The notes: generated from the sequence alone by a model not told the origin. DNA of 24,397 bases from an uncultured Oscillibacter sp. (GCA_900542115.1 UQMC01000012.1:1-24397); one strand, 5' to 3'; counted from the stretch's first letter, positions 1 through 7,560 are shown. Program-made: numbers and translations.

Positions 1-36
1 CCGTGACTGGAGTTCAGACGTGTGCTCTTCCGATCT
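1..36. other. Illumina adapter sequence at the left contig end
   Basis: From base 3 the sequence is the Illumina Read 2 adapter, beginning GTGACTGGAGTTCAGACG and ending CTCTTCCGATCT at base 36. It is not genomic. Translated in the frame of the following gene it gives the well-known artefact peptide [11 protein letters not shown], which would otherwise be taken as the N-terminus of the first protein. The match is recognised from knowledge of the adapter. Confidence 0.97.
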
Positions 37-1022
37 TCCCCGGCTACTCCGTCGGCGAAGCCAAGCCCGCCCGATCTCCCGGCCGCCGCGAGATCGGTCA
101 CGGCGCTCTGGCCGAGCGCGCCCTGCTGCCCGTGATTCCCTCCGTGGAGGACTTCCCCTATGCCATCCGCGTGGTGAGCGAGGTTGTCTCCTCTAACGGC
201 TCCACCTCTCAGGGCTCCATCTGCGGCTCCACGCTGGCCCTAATGGATGCCGGTGTGCCCATCAAGGCTCCTGTGGCCGGCATTTCCTGCGGTCTTATTC
301 AGGACGATGACGGCGGCTTCACCACGTTTATCGACATTCAGGGCGTGGAGGACTTCCACGGCGAAATGGACTTCAAGGTGGCCGGCACCAAGAAGGGCAT
401 TACCGCTATCCAGATGGACCTGAAGAATGACGGTCTGACCATGGAGATCATCAAGAACGCGCTGGACATCACCTATGACGCCCGCTGCGAGATTCTCGAC
501 CAGATCATGCTGCCTGTCATCTCCGAGCCCCGCAAGGAGGTCAGCCGCTACGCACCCAAGATGATCGTCATGCACATCAATCCCGACAATATCCGGGACG
601 TCATCGGCAAGGGCGGCTCCGTCATCCAGAAGATCGTGGCCGATACCGGCGCCAAGATCGACATTGACGATGACGGCACCATCCACATCGCCGCGGCGGA
701 TGCCTCCGCCTGCGATGCCGCCAAGAAGTGCATCGATGACATCGTGTTCGTCCCCGAGGTGGGCAAGCTGTACTACGGCCGCGTGGTGCGCCTGATGACC
801 TTCGGTGCCTTCGTGGAGCTGGCTCCCGGTAAGGACGGTCTTGTGCACATCTCCAAGCTGGCCGACCACCGCATTGAAAAGGTGGAGGACGCCTGCAAGA
901 TCGGTGACATGATGTGGGTCAAGGTCACGGACATTGACGAAAAGGGCCGTGTGAACCTCTCCCATAAGGATGCCATGCGTGAGATCGCCGCCAAGGAAGC
1001 CGTCGGCGAGCGCGTGAAGTAA
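37..1022 (+). CDS. pnp: Polynucleotide phosphorylase, C-terminal part (5' truncated)
   Basis: PNPase degrades RNA 3' to 5' by phosphorolysis in the cytoplasm and acts in mRNA turnover. The genomic part begins at [11 protein letters not shown] and continues with [18 protein letters not shown] and [25 protein letters not shown], which belong to the second RNase PH core of the family. A KH domain follows ([18 protein letters not shown], with the GKGG RNA-binding loop), then an S1 domain ([20 protein letters not shown] through [10 protein letters not shown]). About 328 residues remain of a family usually near 700, so the first RNase PH domain and linker are missing. The cause is the contig end, not a biological truncation: the reading frame runs into adapter at base 36 and the upstream residues are adapter-derived. 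The gene ends at TAA and is followed by a strong terminator. Confidence 0.96.
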
Positions 1023-1050
1023 TTTTTCTCTATCAAAACAGCAAAACGCC

Positions 1051-1090
1051 GGACGGGGCGGGCAGTTCGCCCGCCCCGTCCTTTTCCGTT
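1051..1090 (+). terminator. Rho-independent terminator after pnp
   Basis: A perfect 13-bp GC-rich stem (GGACGGGGCGGGC at 1051-1063, complement at 1069-1081) has a 5-nt AGTTC loop and is followed directly by TTTT. It lies 28 nt past the pnp stop codon and separates pnp from the next genes. Confidence 0.93.
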
Positions 1091-1139
1091 TCGGCGCAGC
1101 ACAGCCCGCCCCACAACCTCCCGAGAAAAGGAGCCGCCT

Positions 1140-1643
1140 ATGCACTCTGCCTTGGAGATCACCCTGCTCAACACCGTTTTCTGGACAGCGCTCCACTTCG
1201 GCACGGCGGAGCTGGTCACACATCTCCCTCTTGACGTCCAGCACCGCCTTTTCGATTGGCAGCGGCCCTTTTTCCATGTGTCCGAAAAGGAAATGACCCT
1301 GTACCGCCGCCTCCGGCTCCCCCGCTGGAAGGACCGTTTACCCCAGTTCAACCCGGAGTTTGATAAGCGCCATCTGGCCGCCTCTCTCACTCCGGCCTAT
1401 CTGCGGGAATTTCTGGGCGTTACCTGCCACGCCGAAATTATCCACGAGCTCATCGCCCTGCTGGGCTTTTTCTCCCTGTTTTTCTGCCTGCTGTGTGAGC
1501 GCCCTCTGGATTGGCTGCCCCTCTTTTTTCTCATAGCCCTGTTCATCGGGCTGTGCAATCTGCCCTTTGCCGCTATCCAGCGCTACAACCGTTACCGCCT
1601 GCTCCGTCTGCTCCGGCGGGTGGAAGCACATGAAAGGACTTGA
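1140..1643 (+). CDS. CrtO-like membrane acyltransferase family protein
   Basis: This is a 167-residue membrane protein resembling staphylococcal CrtO, the glycosyl-4,4'-diaponeurosporenoate acyltransferase of staphyloxanthin synthesis. The resemblance rests on recalled patterns: RLPRWKDRLPQFNPEFDKRHL corresponds to the CrtO segment around RKWKHKILDG and YDQRHL, AEIIHELIALL to AELIHW, and the C-terminal AIQRYNRYRLLRLLRRV to VQRYNRPRLTQLL. Hydrophobic segments lie near residues 5-25, 100-120 and 125-145. The ATG is preceded by AAAAGGAG at good spacing. The stop lies 4 nt before mnmE, so the two are probably co-transcribed. No carotenoid genes are visible nearby, so the substrate is unknown; an acyl transfer role in envelope lipid or glycan chemistry is inference only. 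Confidence 0.72.
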   Translation: MHSALEITLLNTVFWTALHFGTAELVTHLPLDVQHRLFDWQRPFFHVSEKEMTLYRRLRLPRWKDRLPQFNPEFDKRHLAASLTPAYLREFLGVTCHAEIIHELIALLGFFSLFFCLLCERPLDWLPLFFLIALFIGLCNLPFAAIQRYNRYRLLRLLRRVEAHERT

Positions 1644-1647
1644 CTCT

Positions 1648-3024
1648 ATGGACCTCATCGCCGCCATTGCCACCGGCAGCGCCACCACTGCCATCGGCAT
1701 CGTCCGCGTGTCCGGCGCGGGGTGCTTTGCCGCCTGTGACCGGGTATTCCGCCCCCGGAACGGCAGACCCTTCGCCGACCAGCCCTCCCATAGGCTGATG
1801 TTCGGTGAAATGCTGGATTCCGCCGGTGCGGTCATTGACCGCGGCCTTGCCGTTCGCTTTGACGGAAGCCACAGCTACACCGGCGAGGATTCCGCCGAGT
1901 TCCACTGCCACGGCTCCCCGGTGGTGCTCCGGGAGCTGCTCTCCGCCCTGTTCGCCGCCGGAGCCCGGCAGGCCCGGGCCGGGGAATTTACCCGCCGCGC
2001 CTTTTTGAACGGCAAAATGGATCTGACGGAGGCAGAGGCGGTCATCGACCTCATTGACGCTCAGTCCGCCGCCGCCGTGAAAAACGCCGCCGCCCAGTTG
2101 GACGGTGGTCTCCGCCGCCGGTTAGAACCAGTGCAGGAGGCCCTTATTGACGTCACCTCCCGCTTTTACGCCGTGGTGGACTACCCGGACGAGGACATCG
2201 AGGATATCCGCCCAGAGCAGATCGAAGCCGCGCTTCACACGGCCGAATGCACCCTTTCCGCCCTGCTGGACACCGCAGGACGGGGCCGGGTACTGAAAAA
2301 CGGCGTCCGCACCGCCATCATCGGTCGCCCCAACGCCGGGAAATCCTCCCTGCTCAACGCGCTGGCCGGCTATGACCGCGCCATCGTCACTGACATTCCC
2401 GGCACCACCCGGGACACGGTGGAGGAAACCGTCACCTGCGGCGGCGTGCTCCTGCGGCTCATTGACACCGCCGGCATCCGCGATACCGCCGATGCCGTGG
2501 AGCAGATCGGCGTGGACCGCAGCCGGCAGGCGGCGGAAACGGCCGATTTAGTCATTGCCGTGGCGGATGGCGGACAGTCTGTCCCCGCCGTTGACCCGGA
2601 CATTCTCTCCCTTGCTGCCAAGGCCCCCCACTGGATTCTGGCTGTCAGCAAAAATGACCTGAACCCCACCGCCCCGCTGCCCCGCTGCCCGGAGGGGCTG
2701 CGCCCGCCGGAGGCCGTTCTGACCTTCAGCTCCGTGACGCCGGAGGGCCTGAAGCCGCTGATATGCGCCATAGAACGCTGCTTCCCCGCCGGCCCTCCCG
2801 CCGAGGCCGGGTCGCTTCTGACCAACGTCCGGCAGGAATCCGCCGTTCGCCGGGGGCTGGTGGCCGTTCGCCGCGCCGCCGCCGCGCTGAAAACGGGCCT
2901 GACGCCGGACGCCGTGCTGACGGACGCCGAGGAAGCCCTGAACGCCGTGGGCGAACTGACGGGCCGCACCGCCCGGGACGAGATCGTAAACGCGGTATTC
3001 AGCCGCTTCTGTGTCGGAAAATAA
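1648..3024 (+). CDS. mnmE: tRNA uridine-5-carboxymethylaminomethyl modification GTPase MnmE
   Basis: MnmE works with MnmG to modify the wobble uridine (position 34) of certain tRNAs, using GTP hydrolysis and a folate-derived one-carbon unit. The 458-residue protein has the usual length and layout: an N-terminal folate-binding domain (IAAIATGSATTAIGIVRVSG, then HGSPVVLREL), a helical domain, and an inserted G domain with G1 GRPNAGKSS (residues 226-234), G2 GTTRD, G3 DTAG (273-276) and G4 SKND (334-337). G4 has serine where NKxD is usual. The protein ends with the family's catalytic CxGK signature, FCVGK. I chose the ATG at 1648, spaced about 10 nt from AAAGGA; an in-frame ATG at 1630 is possible but overlaps the upstream gene. 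MnmG is not adjacent here. Confidence 0.97.
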   Translation: MDLIAAIATGSATTAIGIVRVSGAGCFAACDRVFRPRNGRPFADQPSHRLMFGEMLDSAGAVIDRGLAVRFDGSHSYTGEDSAEFHCHGSPVVLRELLSALFAAGARQARAGEFTRRAFLNGKMDLTEAEAVIDLIDAQSAAAVKNAAAQLDGGLRRRLEPVQEALIDVTSRFYAVVDYPDEDIEDIRPEQIEAALHTAECTLSALLDTAGRGRVLKNGVRTAIIGRPNAGKSSLLNALAGYDRAIVTDIPGTTRDTVEETVTCGGVLLRLIDTAGIRDTADAVEQIGVDRSRQAAETADLVIAVADGGQSVPAVDPDILSLAAKAPHWILAVSKNDLNPTAPLPRCPEGLRPPEAVLTFSSVTPEGLKPLICAIERCFPAGPPAEAGSLLTNVRQESAVRRGLVAVRRAAAALKTGLTPDAVLTDAEEALNAVGELTGRTARDEIVNAVFSRFCVGK

Positions 3025-3087
3025 CGGATTTTGCCGAAAACGTTTTCCGTTCTCCTCATTCGGCATTTTATTGAACGCATGATTTCG

Positions 3088-3116
3088 TTTACAAAACCAT
3101 ACAGCCGTGCTATACT
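3088..3116 (+). promoter_or_regulatory. SigA-type promoter for the DUF1836-degV-prmA cluster
   Basis: A -35 box TTTACA (3088-3093) and a -10 box TATACT (3111-3116) are separated by exactly 17 nt, close to the vegetative consensus. The -10 box lies 30 nt before the DUF1836 start codon. The boxes are seen in the sequence; activity is inferred. Confidence 0.8.
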
Positions 3117-3146
3117 TTCCTTGATTCCAACGAAAGGAGCACCAAT

Positions 3147-3704
3147 ATGGAAGACATGACCGATTTTCGCCGCCAACTATCCTCCCGCCGCCCGTCGGAC
3201 TGGGAGCATCTGCCTGATTTCCCGCTGTACATGGATCAGGTCCTCTCCTATATGGAGCGGCAGACCGTCCGGCTGGATGAGGATGACGCCCTCACCGCCT
3301 CCATGGTAAATAATTACGCCAAAAATGCCCTGCTCCCCCGGGCCGAGGGCAAGAAATACAACCGGGAGCATCTGGCCTATCTCACGTTTATCTGCATTCT
3401 CAAGCAGGTGATGTCCGTTCGGGACATGGACCTGCTCATCCGCGCCGAGCTGAAGGATGACCGCTCCGTGGAGGATGGCTACGGCGCCTTTCTTGATAGT
3501 CTTGACAGCGCCCTCACCGCCGCCGCGCAGGAGATGGAGCCCTATGAGTCCGGTGCCGACCCGGCGGACGCCGCCGTGCACTTCGGCCTTCTGAGCTATG
3601 CCGCCGGGCTTGTGAGCCGGCATTATGTGGCGCAGCTCCGCTCACAGGCCCCCACAGTCGACAAAGCCGCCAAGGCCGGAAAGGAGCGGAAGGACCATGC
3701 GTGA
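3147..3704 (+). CDS. DUF1836 domain protein (YkrK-like putative regulator)
   Basis: The 185-residue protein matches the DUF1836 family of Firmicutes: DFPLYMDQVLSYMERQ, then ALTASMVNNYAKNALLP and REHLAYLTFICILKQVMSVRDMDLLI between about residues 25 and 105. The family is annotated as helix-turn-helix-like, resembling MerR DNA-binding domains, so a transcriptional role is plausible but not shown. There is no signal peptide or membrane segment. The ATG at 3147 follows CGAAAGGAGC at good spacing; a second ATG lies 3 codons downstream. The gene's last 8 bases overlap the start of the DegV gene in another frame, which suggests translational coupling. The C-terminal 80 residues are acidic and alanine-rich without a recognised motif. 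Confidence 0.82.
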   Translation: MEDMTDFRRQLSSRRPSDWEHLPDFPLYMDQVLSYMERQTVRLDEDDALTASMVNNYAKNALLPRAEGKKYNREHLAYLTFICILKQVMSVRDMDLLIRAELKDDRSVEDGYGAFLDSLDSALTAAAQEMEPYESGADPADAAVHFGLLSYAAGLVSRHYVAQLRSQAPTVDKAAKAGKERKDHA

Positions 3705-4569
3705 TTACGTGCTGCTCACCGATAGCTGCTGCGACCTCTCCGCGGAAATGGCCGCAGAGCTGGGCGTGGAGATTCTGCCCCTGAGCCTTGAAATGGGCGG
3801 AAAAAGCTACCGCAACTACCCGGACGGACGGGACATCGGCTTTCAGGAGTTTTACACCCGGCTCCGCGCTGGGGAGCTGGCCACCACCTCCGCCGTGAAC
3901 GTGGGCGAATTTGAGGATAAAATGCGGGCCCTCCTGCAAACCGGGCGGGACATTCTCTGCCTCAGCTTTTCCTCCGCCCTCTCCACCACCTACCAGTCCT
4001 CCGTCATTGCAGCGGAGGAGCTGCGAAGCGAATTTCCCGATGCGCGCATTGAAACGGTGGACACCCTCTGCGCCTCCTTGGGGCAGGGACTTTTGGTATA
4101 CCTCTGCGCCATGGAAAAGCAGAAGGGCCGCAGTCTGGACGAGGTAAAGACCTTTGCGGAGCAGGCCCGCCTCCACGTCTGCCACTGGTTTACGGTGGAC
4201 GATCTCAACCACCTCAAGCGCGGCGGCCGTATCAGCGCCGCCACGGCGCTGTTCGGCACCATGCTCTCCATTAAGCCGGTGATGCACGTAGATGATGAAG
4301 GCCGCCTCATTCCCGTCAGCAAGGCCCGGGGCCGCAGGGCGTCGCTGCTGGCGCTGGTGGACCGCATGGCGCAGACCGCCATCGACCCGGCAAACCAAAC
4401 CGTATTCATCAGCCATGGCGACTGTCTGGAGGACGCCGAATTTGTAGCGTCGGAGCTGCGCCGCCGGCTGAACGTCCGGACAATTCACATCAACTACGTG
4501 GGACCGGTCATCGGCAACCATTCCGGCCCCGGCACCATGGCGCTGTTCTTCCTCGGCACCCAACGCTGA
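3697..4569 (+). CDS. DegV family fatty-acid-binding protein
   Basis: DegV/FakB proteins bind a single fatty acid; some present it to the kinase FakA so that exogenous fatty acids enter phospholipid synthesis. The 290-residue length is typical. Family features are the opening YVLLTDSCCDLS, the ATTSAVNVGEF loop (residues 62-72), the LSFSSALSTTYQ segment (89-100, containing the conserved fatty-acid-contacting serines), DDLNHLKRGGRIS (168-180), SIKPVMHVDDEGRL, and the C-terminal GPVIGNHSGPGTMALFF. I placed the start at the ATG inside the end of the DUF1836 gene (8-nt overlap, AAGGAGCGGAAGG upstream). An in-frame extension to 3625 would lie wholly within the upstream gene and lacks family similarity. 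No fakA-like kinase is in the window. Confidence 0.93.
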   Translation: MRDYVLLTDSCCDLSAEMAAELGVEILPLSLEMGGKSYRNYPDGRDIGFQEFYTRLRAGELATTSAVNVGEFEDKMRALLQTGRDILCLSFSSALSTTYQSSVIAAEELRSEFPDARIETVDTLCASLGQGLLVYLCAMEKQKGRSLDEVKTFAEQARLHVCHWFTVDDLNHLKRGGRISAATALFGTMLSIKPVMHVDDEGRLIPVSKARGRRASLLALVDRMAQTAIDPANQTVFISHGDCLEDAEFVASELRRRLNVRTIHINYVGPVIGNHSGPGTMALFFLGTQR

Positions 4570-4610
4570 GAGGCGCCCACAAAAATCAGAGATAAATCGA
4601 GGCGATATCA

Positions 4611-5585
4611 ATGGAATGGCTGGAGCTGCACATTGACACGAATCACGCCGGTCTGGAGCCGTTGGAGATTTTCCTCTCCGCCAACGGCGTAGACGGTGTG
4701 GTCATTGACGATGAACAGGATTTCCAGAGCTTTTTGGAAAACAATCATCAATACTGGGACTATGTGGACGAGGATTTAGAGGCGTCCATGAAGGGCAAGT
4801 CCCGCATCACATTCTATCTCCCAGCGGACGACGAGGGCTTTGCCCGTCTGGGCGCCCTCCGCACAGCCCTTCAGACCTTTAAAGAGGCCCACGCCGGGCA
4901 GTACGGCTCTTTGCTGATGACCATGGAAAACCTGAAGGACTCCGACTGGGAAAATAACTGGAAGCAGTATTATAAGCCCATGGAGATCGGCGAGCGCCTG
5001 CTGGTGATTCCCGAATGGGAGCAGGAAAATGTTCGCGGACAGGCGAAATACGCCGGAAAGGTCCCCCTGATTTTAGAGCCGGGCCTGACCTTCGGCACCG
5101 GCAGCCACGCCACCACCCGCCTGTGCCTCACAGCTCTGGAGCGGGCGGTCCACGGAGGGGAAAGGGTCCTCGACCTTGGCTGCGGCAGCGGCATTTTGTC
5201 CATCGCTGCCCTGACACTGGGCGCCGCCTCCGCCGCCGCTGTGGATATTGACGACAAGTGCCTGACCGTTGCCTATGAAAACGCGGCTCTCAACGGCATC
5301 GGCCGCGACCGCTACACCGTTCTCGTGGGAGACGCCGTGTCCGACCGCGCCCTGAAGGCGCAGCTTGGCGGCGGCTATGACATCGTGGTGGCCAACATCG
5401 TGGCGGACGTCATCATCGGCCTTGCCCCCTCCGTCCGGCAGTTTTTGAAGCACGGCGGCCTGTTCCTGTGCTCCGGCATCATCGATACCCGCGCCGACGA
5501 GGTGGCGGACGCTCTGCGTCATGCCGGCTGGACCATTGAGGATACCCGCTCTGGCGAGGGCTGGTATTCCTACACCTGCCGCTGA
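4611..5585 (+). CDS. prmA: Ribosomal protein L11 methyltransferase PrmA
   Basis: PrmA trimethylates ribosomal protein L11 using S-adenosylmethionine. The 324-residue protein has the N-terminal substrate-recognition domain (WLELHIDTNHAGLEPLEIFLSANGVDGV), the linker motif SDWENNWKQYYKPMEIG, and a class I methyltransferase domain with EPGLTFGTGSHATTRLCL and the SAM-binding VLDLGCGSGILSIAA (residues 186-200). VDIDD follows and the catalytic-region motif is NIVADVI. It ends WYSYTCR, as expected for an intact protein. The ATG has GAGG 8 nt upstream. It lies 41 nt after the DegV gene and 20 nt before the transporter, so it probably sits inside the transcript that starts at 3088. Confidence 0.96.
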   Translation: MEWLELHIDTNHAGLEPLEIFLSANGVDGVVIDDEQDFQSFLENNHQYWDYVDEDLEASMKGKSRITFYLPADDEGFARLGALRTALQTFKEAHAGQYGSLLMTMENLKDSDWENNWKQYYKPMEIGERLLVIPEWEQENVRGQAKYAGKVPLILEPGLTFGTGSHATTRLCLTALERAVHGGERVLDLGCGSGILSIAALTLGAASAAAVDIDDKCLTVAYENAALNGIGRDRYTVLVGDAVSDRALKAQLGGGYDIVVANIVADVIIGLAPSVRQFLKHGGLFLCSGIIDTRADEVADALRHAGWTIEDTRSGEGWYSYTCR

Positions 5586-5605
5586 TTGGAGATGAGCCTA
5601 AACCG

Positions 5606-6598
5606 GTGAACCTGCAGAAAGTCAACGATTGGGTCTCTAAAAATATTCCCTTTCTCATCTTAGGCGCTCTGCTTCTGGGCCTGCTTTTCCCAAAACAGCT
5701 CGGCGTCTTCTCTCCATACGTCAGTTGGATGATGGTCTTCCAGACCTTTGCCAACAGTCTTGGCGGCGGCTTCCGGGACCTCGGGCGGGCACTGACCCAC
5801 CCCAAGCCCGTGCTGCTGACGCTGGGAATCCTCCATCTGCTCATGCCCCTGATCGCTCTGGGAATCGGCTCGGCGCTGTTTCCGCAGGACCCGCTGTATA
5901 CCCTGAGCCTCGTGCTGGTGGAAAGCTCCCCGGCAGCGGTCTCCACCCTCATCTGGATGACCATTGGCGATGGGAATACCGAAGTGTGCCTTTCCACCGT
6001 CCTGCTGGATTCTCTTATCTCCCCCATTGTCCTGCCCCTGACGCTGCGGCTGCTGTGCGGCTCCGTGGTGGAGCTGGACACCATGGGCCTTGTCCGCAGC
6101 CTGCTGTTCATGGTGGTGATTCCCGCCGCCGTTGCCATGCTGCTGTGCCGCTTTTGGGGCAAGGAGCCCTGCACCCGGCTCAAGCGCCGGCTGGCGCTGC
6201 CCTCCAAGCTGATGCTGCTGCTGATCGTGGGCTCCAACATCACCCGCTGCGCCGATAAGCTGCACCATCTGGACAGCGCCCTGCTGTTTTTGATGCTGGC
6301 CTCCATCCTCATGCGAATCATCGGCCTCTGCCTGGGCTATTTTGCCAGGCGGCTGTTCCGTCTGCCCTACGGCACCGGCCTTGCCGTGACCGTCAGCAGC
6401 GGAATGCGCAATAACTCCGCCGCAGCCGCGCTGGCCGCCCAGTATTTCCCTGCCGATGTGGTGTTCTCCCCCTCTATCTCCCCGGTATTTTCCCAGCTTT
6501 CGGTTTCGATTGCCATGCGCTTTCTCGTGCGCGGACGCCCGCAGCCGGAAAAAACGAAGCATAACACCCCTCAAAGCGCGGATTCCTCCGCGCTTTGA
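5606..6598 (+). CDS. Bile acid:sodium symporter (BASS) family transporter
   Basis: This 330-residue integral membrane protein has about nine or ten hydrophobic segments. The pattern fits the BASS/SBF family: an N-terminal PFLILGALLLGLLFP helix, then GGGFRDLGRALTHPK, where family members carry an FRDL or similar motif before the second repeat helix. ESSPAAVSTLIWMTIGDGNTEVCLSTVLLDSLISPIVLPLTL follows in segments that align with the family's conserved crossover region. The C-terminal tail is hydrophilic. Family members move organic anions such as bile acids or pantothenate-like compounds with sodium; the substrate here cannot be read. Translation starts at GTG, preceded by GGAGATGA, a near-perfect anti-16S match. 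The last codons and the stop lie inside the hairpin of the downstream terminator. Confidence 0.82.
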   Translation: MNLQKVNDWVSKNIPFLILGALLLGLLFPKQLGVFSPYVSWMMVFQTFANSLGGGFRDLGRALTHPKPVLLTLGILHLLMPLIALGIGSALFPQDPLYTLSLVLVESSPAAVSTLIWMTIGDGNTEVCLSTVLLDSLISPIVLPLTLRLLCGSVVELDTMGLVRSLLFMVVIPAAVAMLLCRFWGKEPCTRLKRRLALPSKLMLLLIVGSNITRCADKLHHLDSALLFLMLASILMRIIGLCLGYFARRLFRLPYGTGLAVTVSSGMRNNSAAAALAAQYFPADVVFSPSISPVFSQLSVSIAMRFLVRGRPQPEKTKHNTPQSADSSAL

Positions 6599-6606
6599 TA
6601 GTTTTC
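6571..6606 (+). terminator. Terminator overlapping the symporter stop codon
   Basis: A perfect 12-bp stem (TCAAAGCGCGGA at 6571-6582, complement at 6587-6598) with a TTCC loop is followed by TAGTTTT. The right arm contains the last codons and TGA stop of the transporter gene, so the end of the coding sequence doubles as terminator. Confidence 0.8.
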
Positions 6607-6640
6607 CGGAATTTCCCGACAGTTTTCCCGCCATTTCCCG
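6602..6640 (+). promoter_or_regulatory. Cluster of (A/T)TTTCCCG repeats upstream of noc
   Basis: Three copies occur in direct orientation: ATTTCCCG (6611-6618), TTTTCCCG (6623-6630) and ATTTCCCG (6633-6640), spaced 12 and 10 bp. A weaker TTTTCCGG lies at 6602-6609. The unit equals one half of the Bacillus Noc binding palindrome ATTTCCCGGGAAAT. The repeats end 14 bp before a TATAAT box. An operator role, for example autoregulation by Noc, is inference. Confidence 0.4.
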
Positions 6641-6653
6641 CCTCCTTCCGCTG

Positions 6654-6659
6654 TATAAT
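6654..6659 (+). promoter_or_regulatory. Possible -10 box for noc
   Basis: A perfect TATAAT lies 31 nt before the noc start codon. No convincing -35 box is seen 16-18 nt upstream (the 17-nt position reads CCATTT), so the promoter would be weak or activator-dependent. Confidence 0.5.
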
Positions 6660-6690
6660 CGCCTTATCAGCAGAAAGGAGGCATTTTTGT

Positions 6691-7491
6691 ATGTTGGACA
6701 CGCAGGTACTTTGGCTCCCGGTGGAGGCTATCGCCCCCAATCCCGCCCAGCCCCGGCGGGACTTTGACCCCGTTCCCCTCTCCGAGCTGGCAGACTCCAT
6801 CCGCCGCCACGGGATTCTTCAGCCCCTGTCCGTCCGCCGGACGGAGGCGGGCTGGGAGCTGGTAGCGGGCGAGCGCCGCCTTCGGGCGGCAAAGCTGGCG
6901 GGCCTTTCAAGCGTCCCCTGTCTCCGGGTAGAGGCGGAGGCAGACGAATCCGCCCTGCTGGCCCTTATCGAAAATATCCAGCGCCGGGACCTGCACTACC
7001 TGGAGGAAGCCGCCGCCATCGCCGCCTATCTCCGCCGCTCCGGCGCCACGCAGGAGGAGGCCGCCGCCCGATTGGGCCGTTCCCCCTCCGCCCTTGCCAA
7101 TAAGCTGCGGCTGCTGCGGCTCTCCCCGGAATGCTGCCGCCTGCTGGTGGAAAACGGCCTCACGGAGCGCCACGCCCGGGCGCTGCTGCGGCTGGAGGAC
7201 GAGGAGGAACGGCTGGACGCCCTTCGTCACATGATCCGCGGCCATCTCAACGTGGCCCAGACGGAGCAGTACATTGAAAAGCACCTTGCCCGCCTTCAGG
7301 CCACGCCCCCGGCGGGCCGCCGCATCTTTCTTCTGAAGGATGTCCGCCTGTTCCTCAACTCGCTGGACCGGGGCCTTCGATTGATTCGTGAGGCCGGTGT
7401 CGGCGCGGAATCCCGCCGGGAGGACACGGAGGACGCCATTTTACTCACTATTCGCATCCCAAAGGCCGCCGGACACCCGCCCGCCCCGTGA
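6691..7491 (+). CDS. noc: Noc-like nucleoid occlusion protein (ParB paralogue)
   Basis: The 266-residue protein is a ParB/Spo0J family member: a CTP-binding N-terminal domain (PNPAQPRRDF, HGILQPLSVRR, GERRLRAA near residue 60, ENIQRRDL), a helix-turn-helix (TQEEAAARLGRSPSALANKLRLLRL, about 120-145) and a C-terminal dimerisation region. Three traits favour Noc over ParB: ANKLRLL in the recognition region, LTERHARALL rather than SAGHARAL, and the ending LLTIRIPK. Noc binds its own DNA sites and blocks septum assembly over the nucleoid. Only 8 residues precede the first conserved motif, so the amphipathic membrane-targeting N-terminus known from Bacillus Noc is absent from this start. The ATG at 6691 has AGAAAGGAGG at ideal spacing. 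The frame is open back to 6595, but that stretch carries the TATAAT box and repeats. The canonical parB lies 16 kb downstream. Confidence 0.85.
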   Translation: MLDTQVLWLPVEAIAPNPAQPRRDFDPVPLSELADSIRRHGILQPLSVRRTEAGWELVAGERRLRAAKLAGLSSVPCLRVEAEADESALLALIENIQRRDLHYLEEAAAIAAYLRRSGATQEEAAARLGRSPSALANKLRLLRLSPECCRLLVENGLTERHARALLRLEDEEERLDALRHMIRGHLNVAQTEQYIEKHLARLQATPPAGRRIFLLKDVRLFLNSLDRGLRLIREAGVGAESRREDTEDAILLTIRIPKAAGHPPAP

Positions 7492-7523
7492 TTTTTTCGC
7501 ATTTTCCCCTCTGCCCGCCTGTA

Positions 7524-7550
7524 CTGTTACCGGATTGTAACAGCTTTTTT
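7524..7550 (+). terminator. Terminator after noc
   Basis: A 7-bp stem (CTGTTAC at 7524-7530, GTAACAG at 7537-7543) with loop CGGATT is followed by C and six Ts. It sits 32 nt past the noc stop. Confidence 0.8.
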
Positions 7551-7560
7551 CCAAAAAGAA

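Noticed and set aside
240..1277. Long minus-strand open frames opposite pnp, mnmE and other genes
   Set aside because: They mirror GC-rich coding DNA on the other strand and have no recognisable motifs; the plus-strand genes fully explain the sequence.
3029..3075. Terminator after mnmE (GCCGAA/TTCGGC)
   Set aside because: The 6-bp stem has a loop of about 20 nt and no proper T run, too weak to call.
5592..5609. Five-codon leader ORF (ATG ... TGA) overlapping the symporter GTG start
   Set aside because: GGAGATGA at 5588-5595 reads better as the ribosome binding site of the GTG start; the ATG inside it has no binding site of its own.
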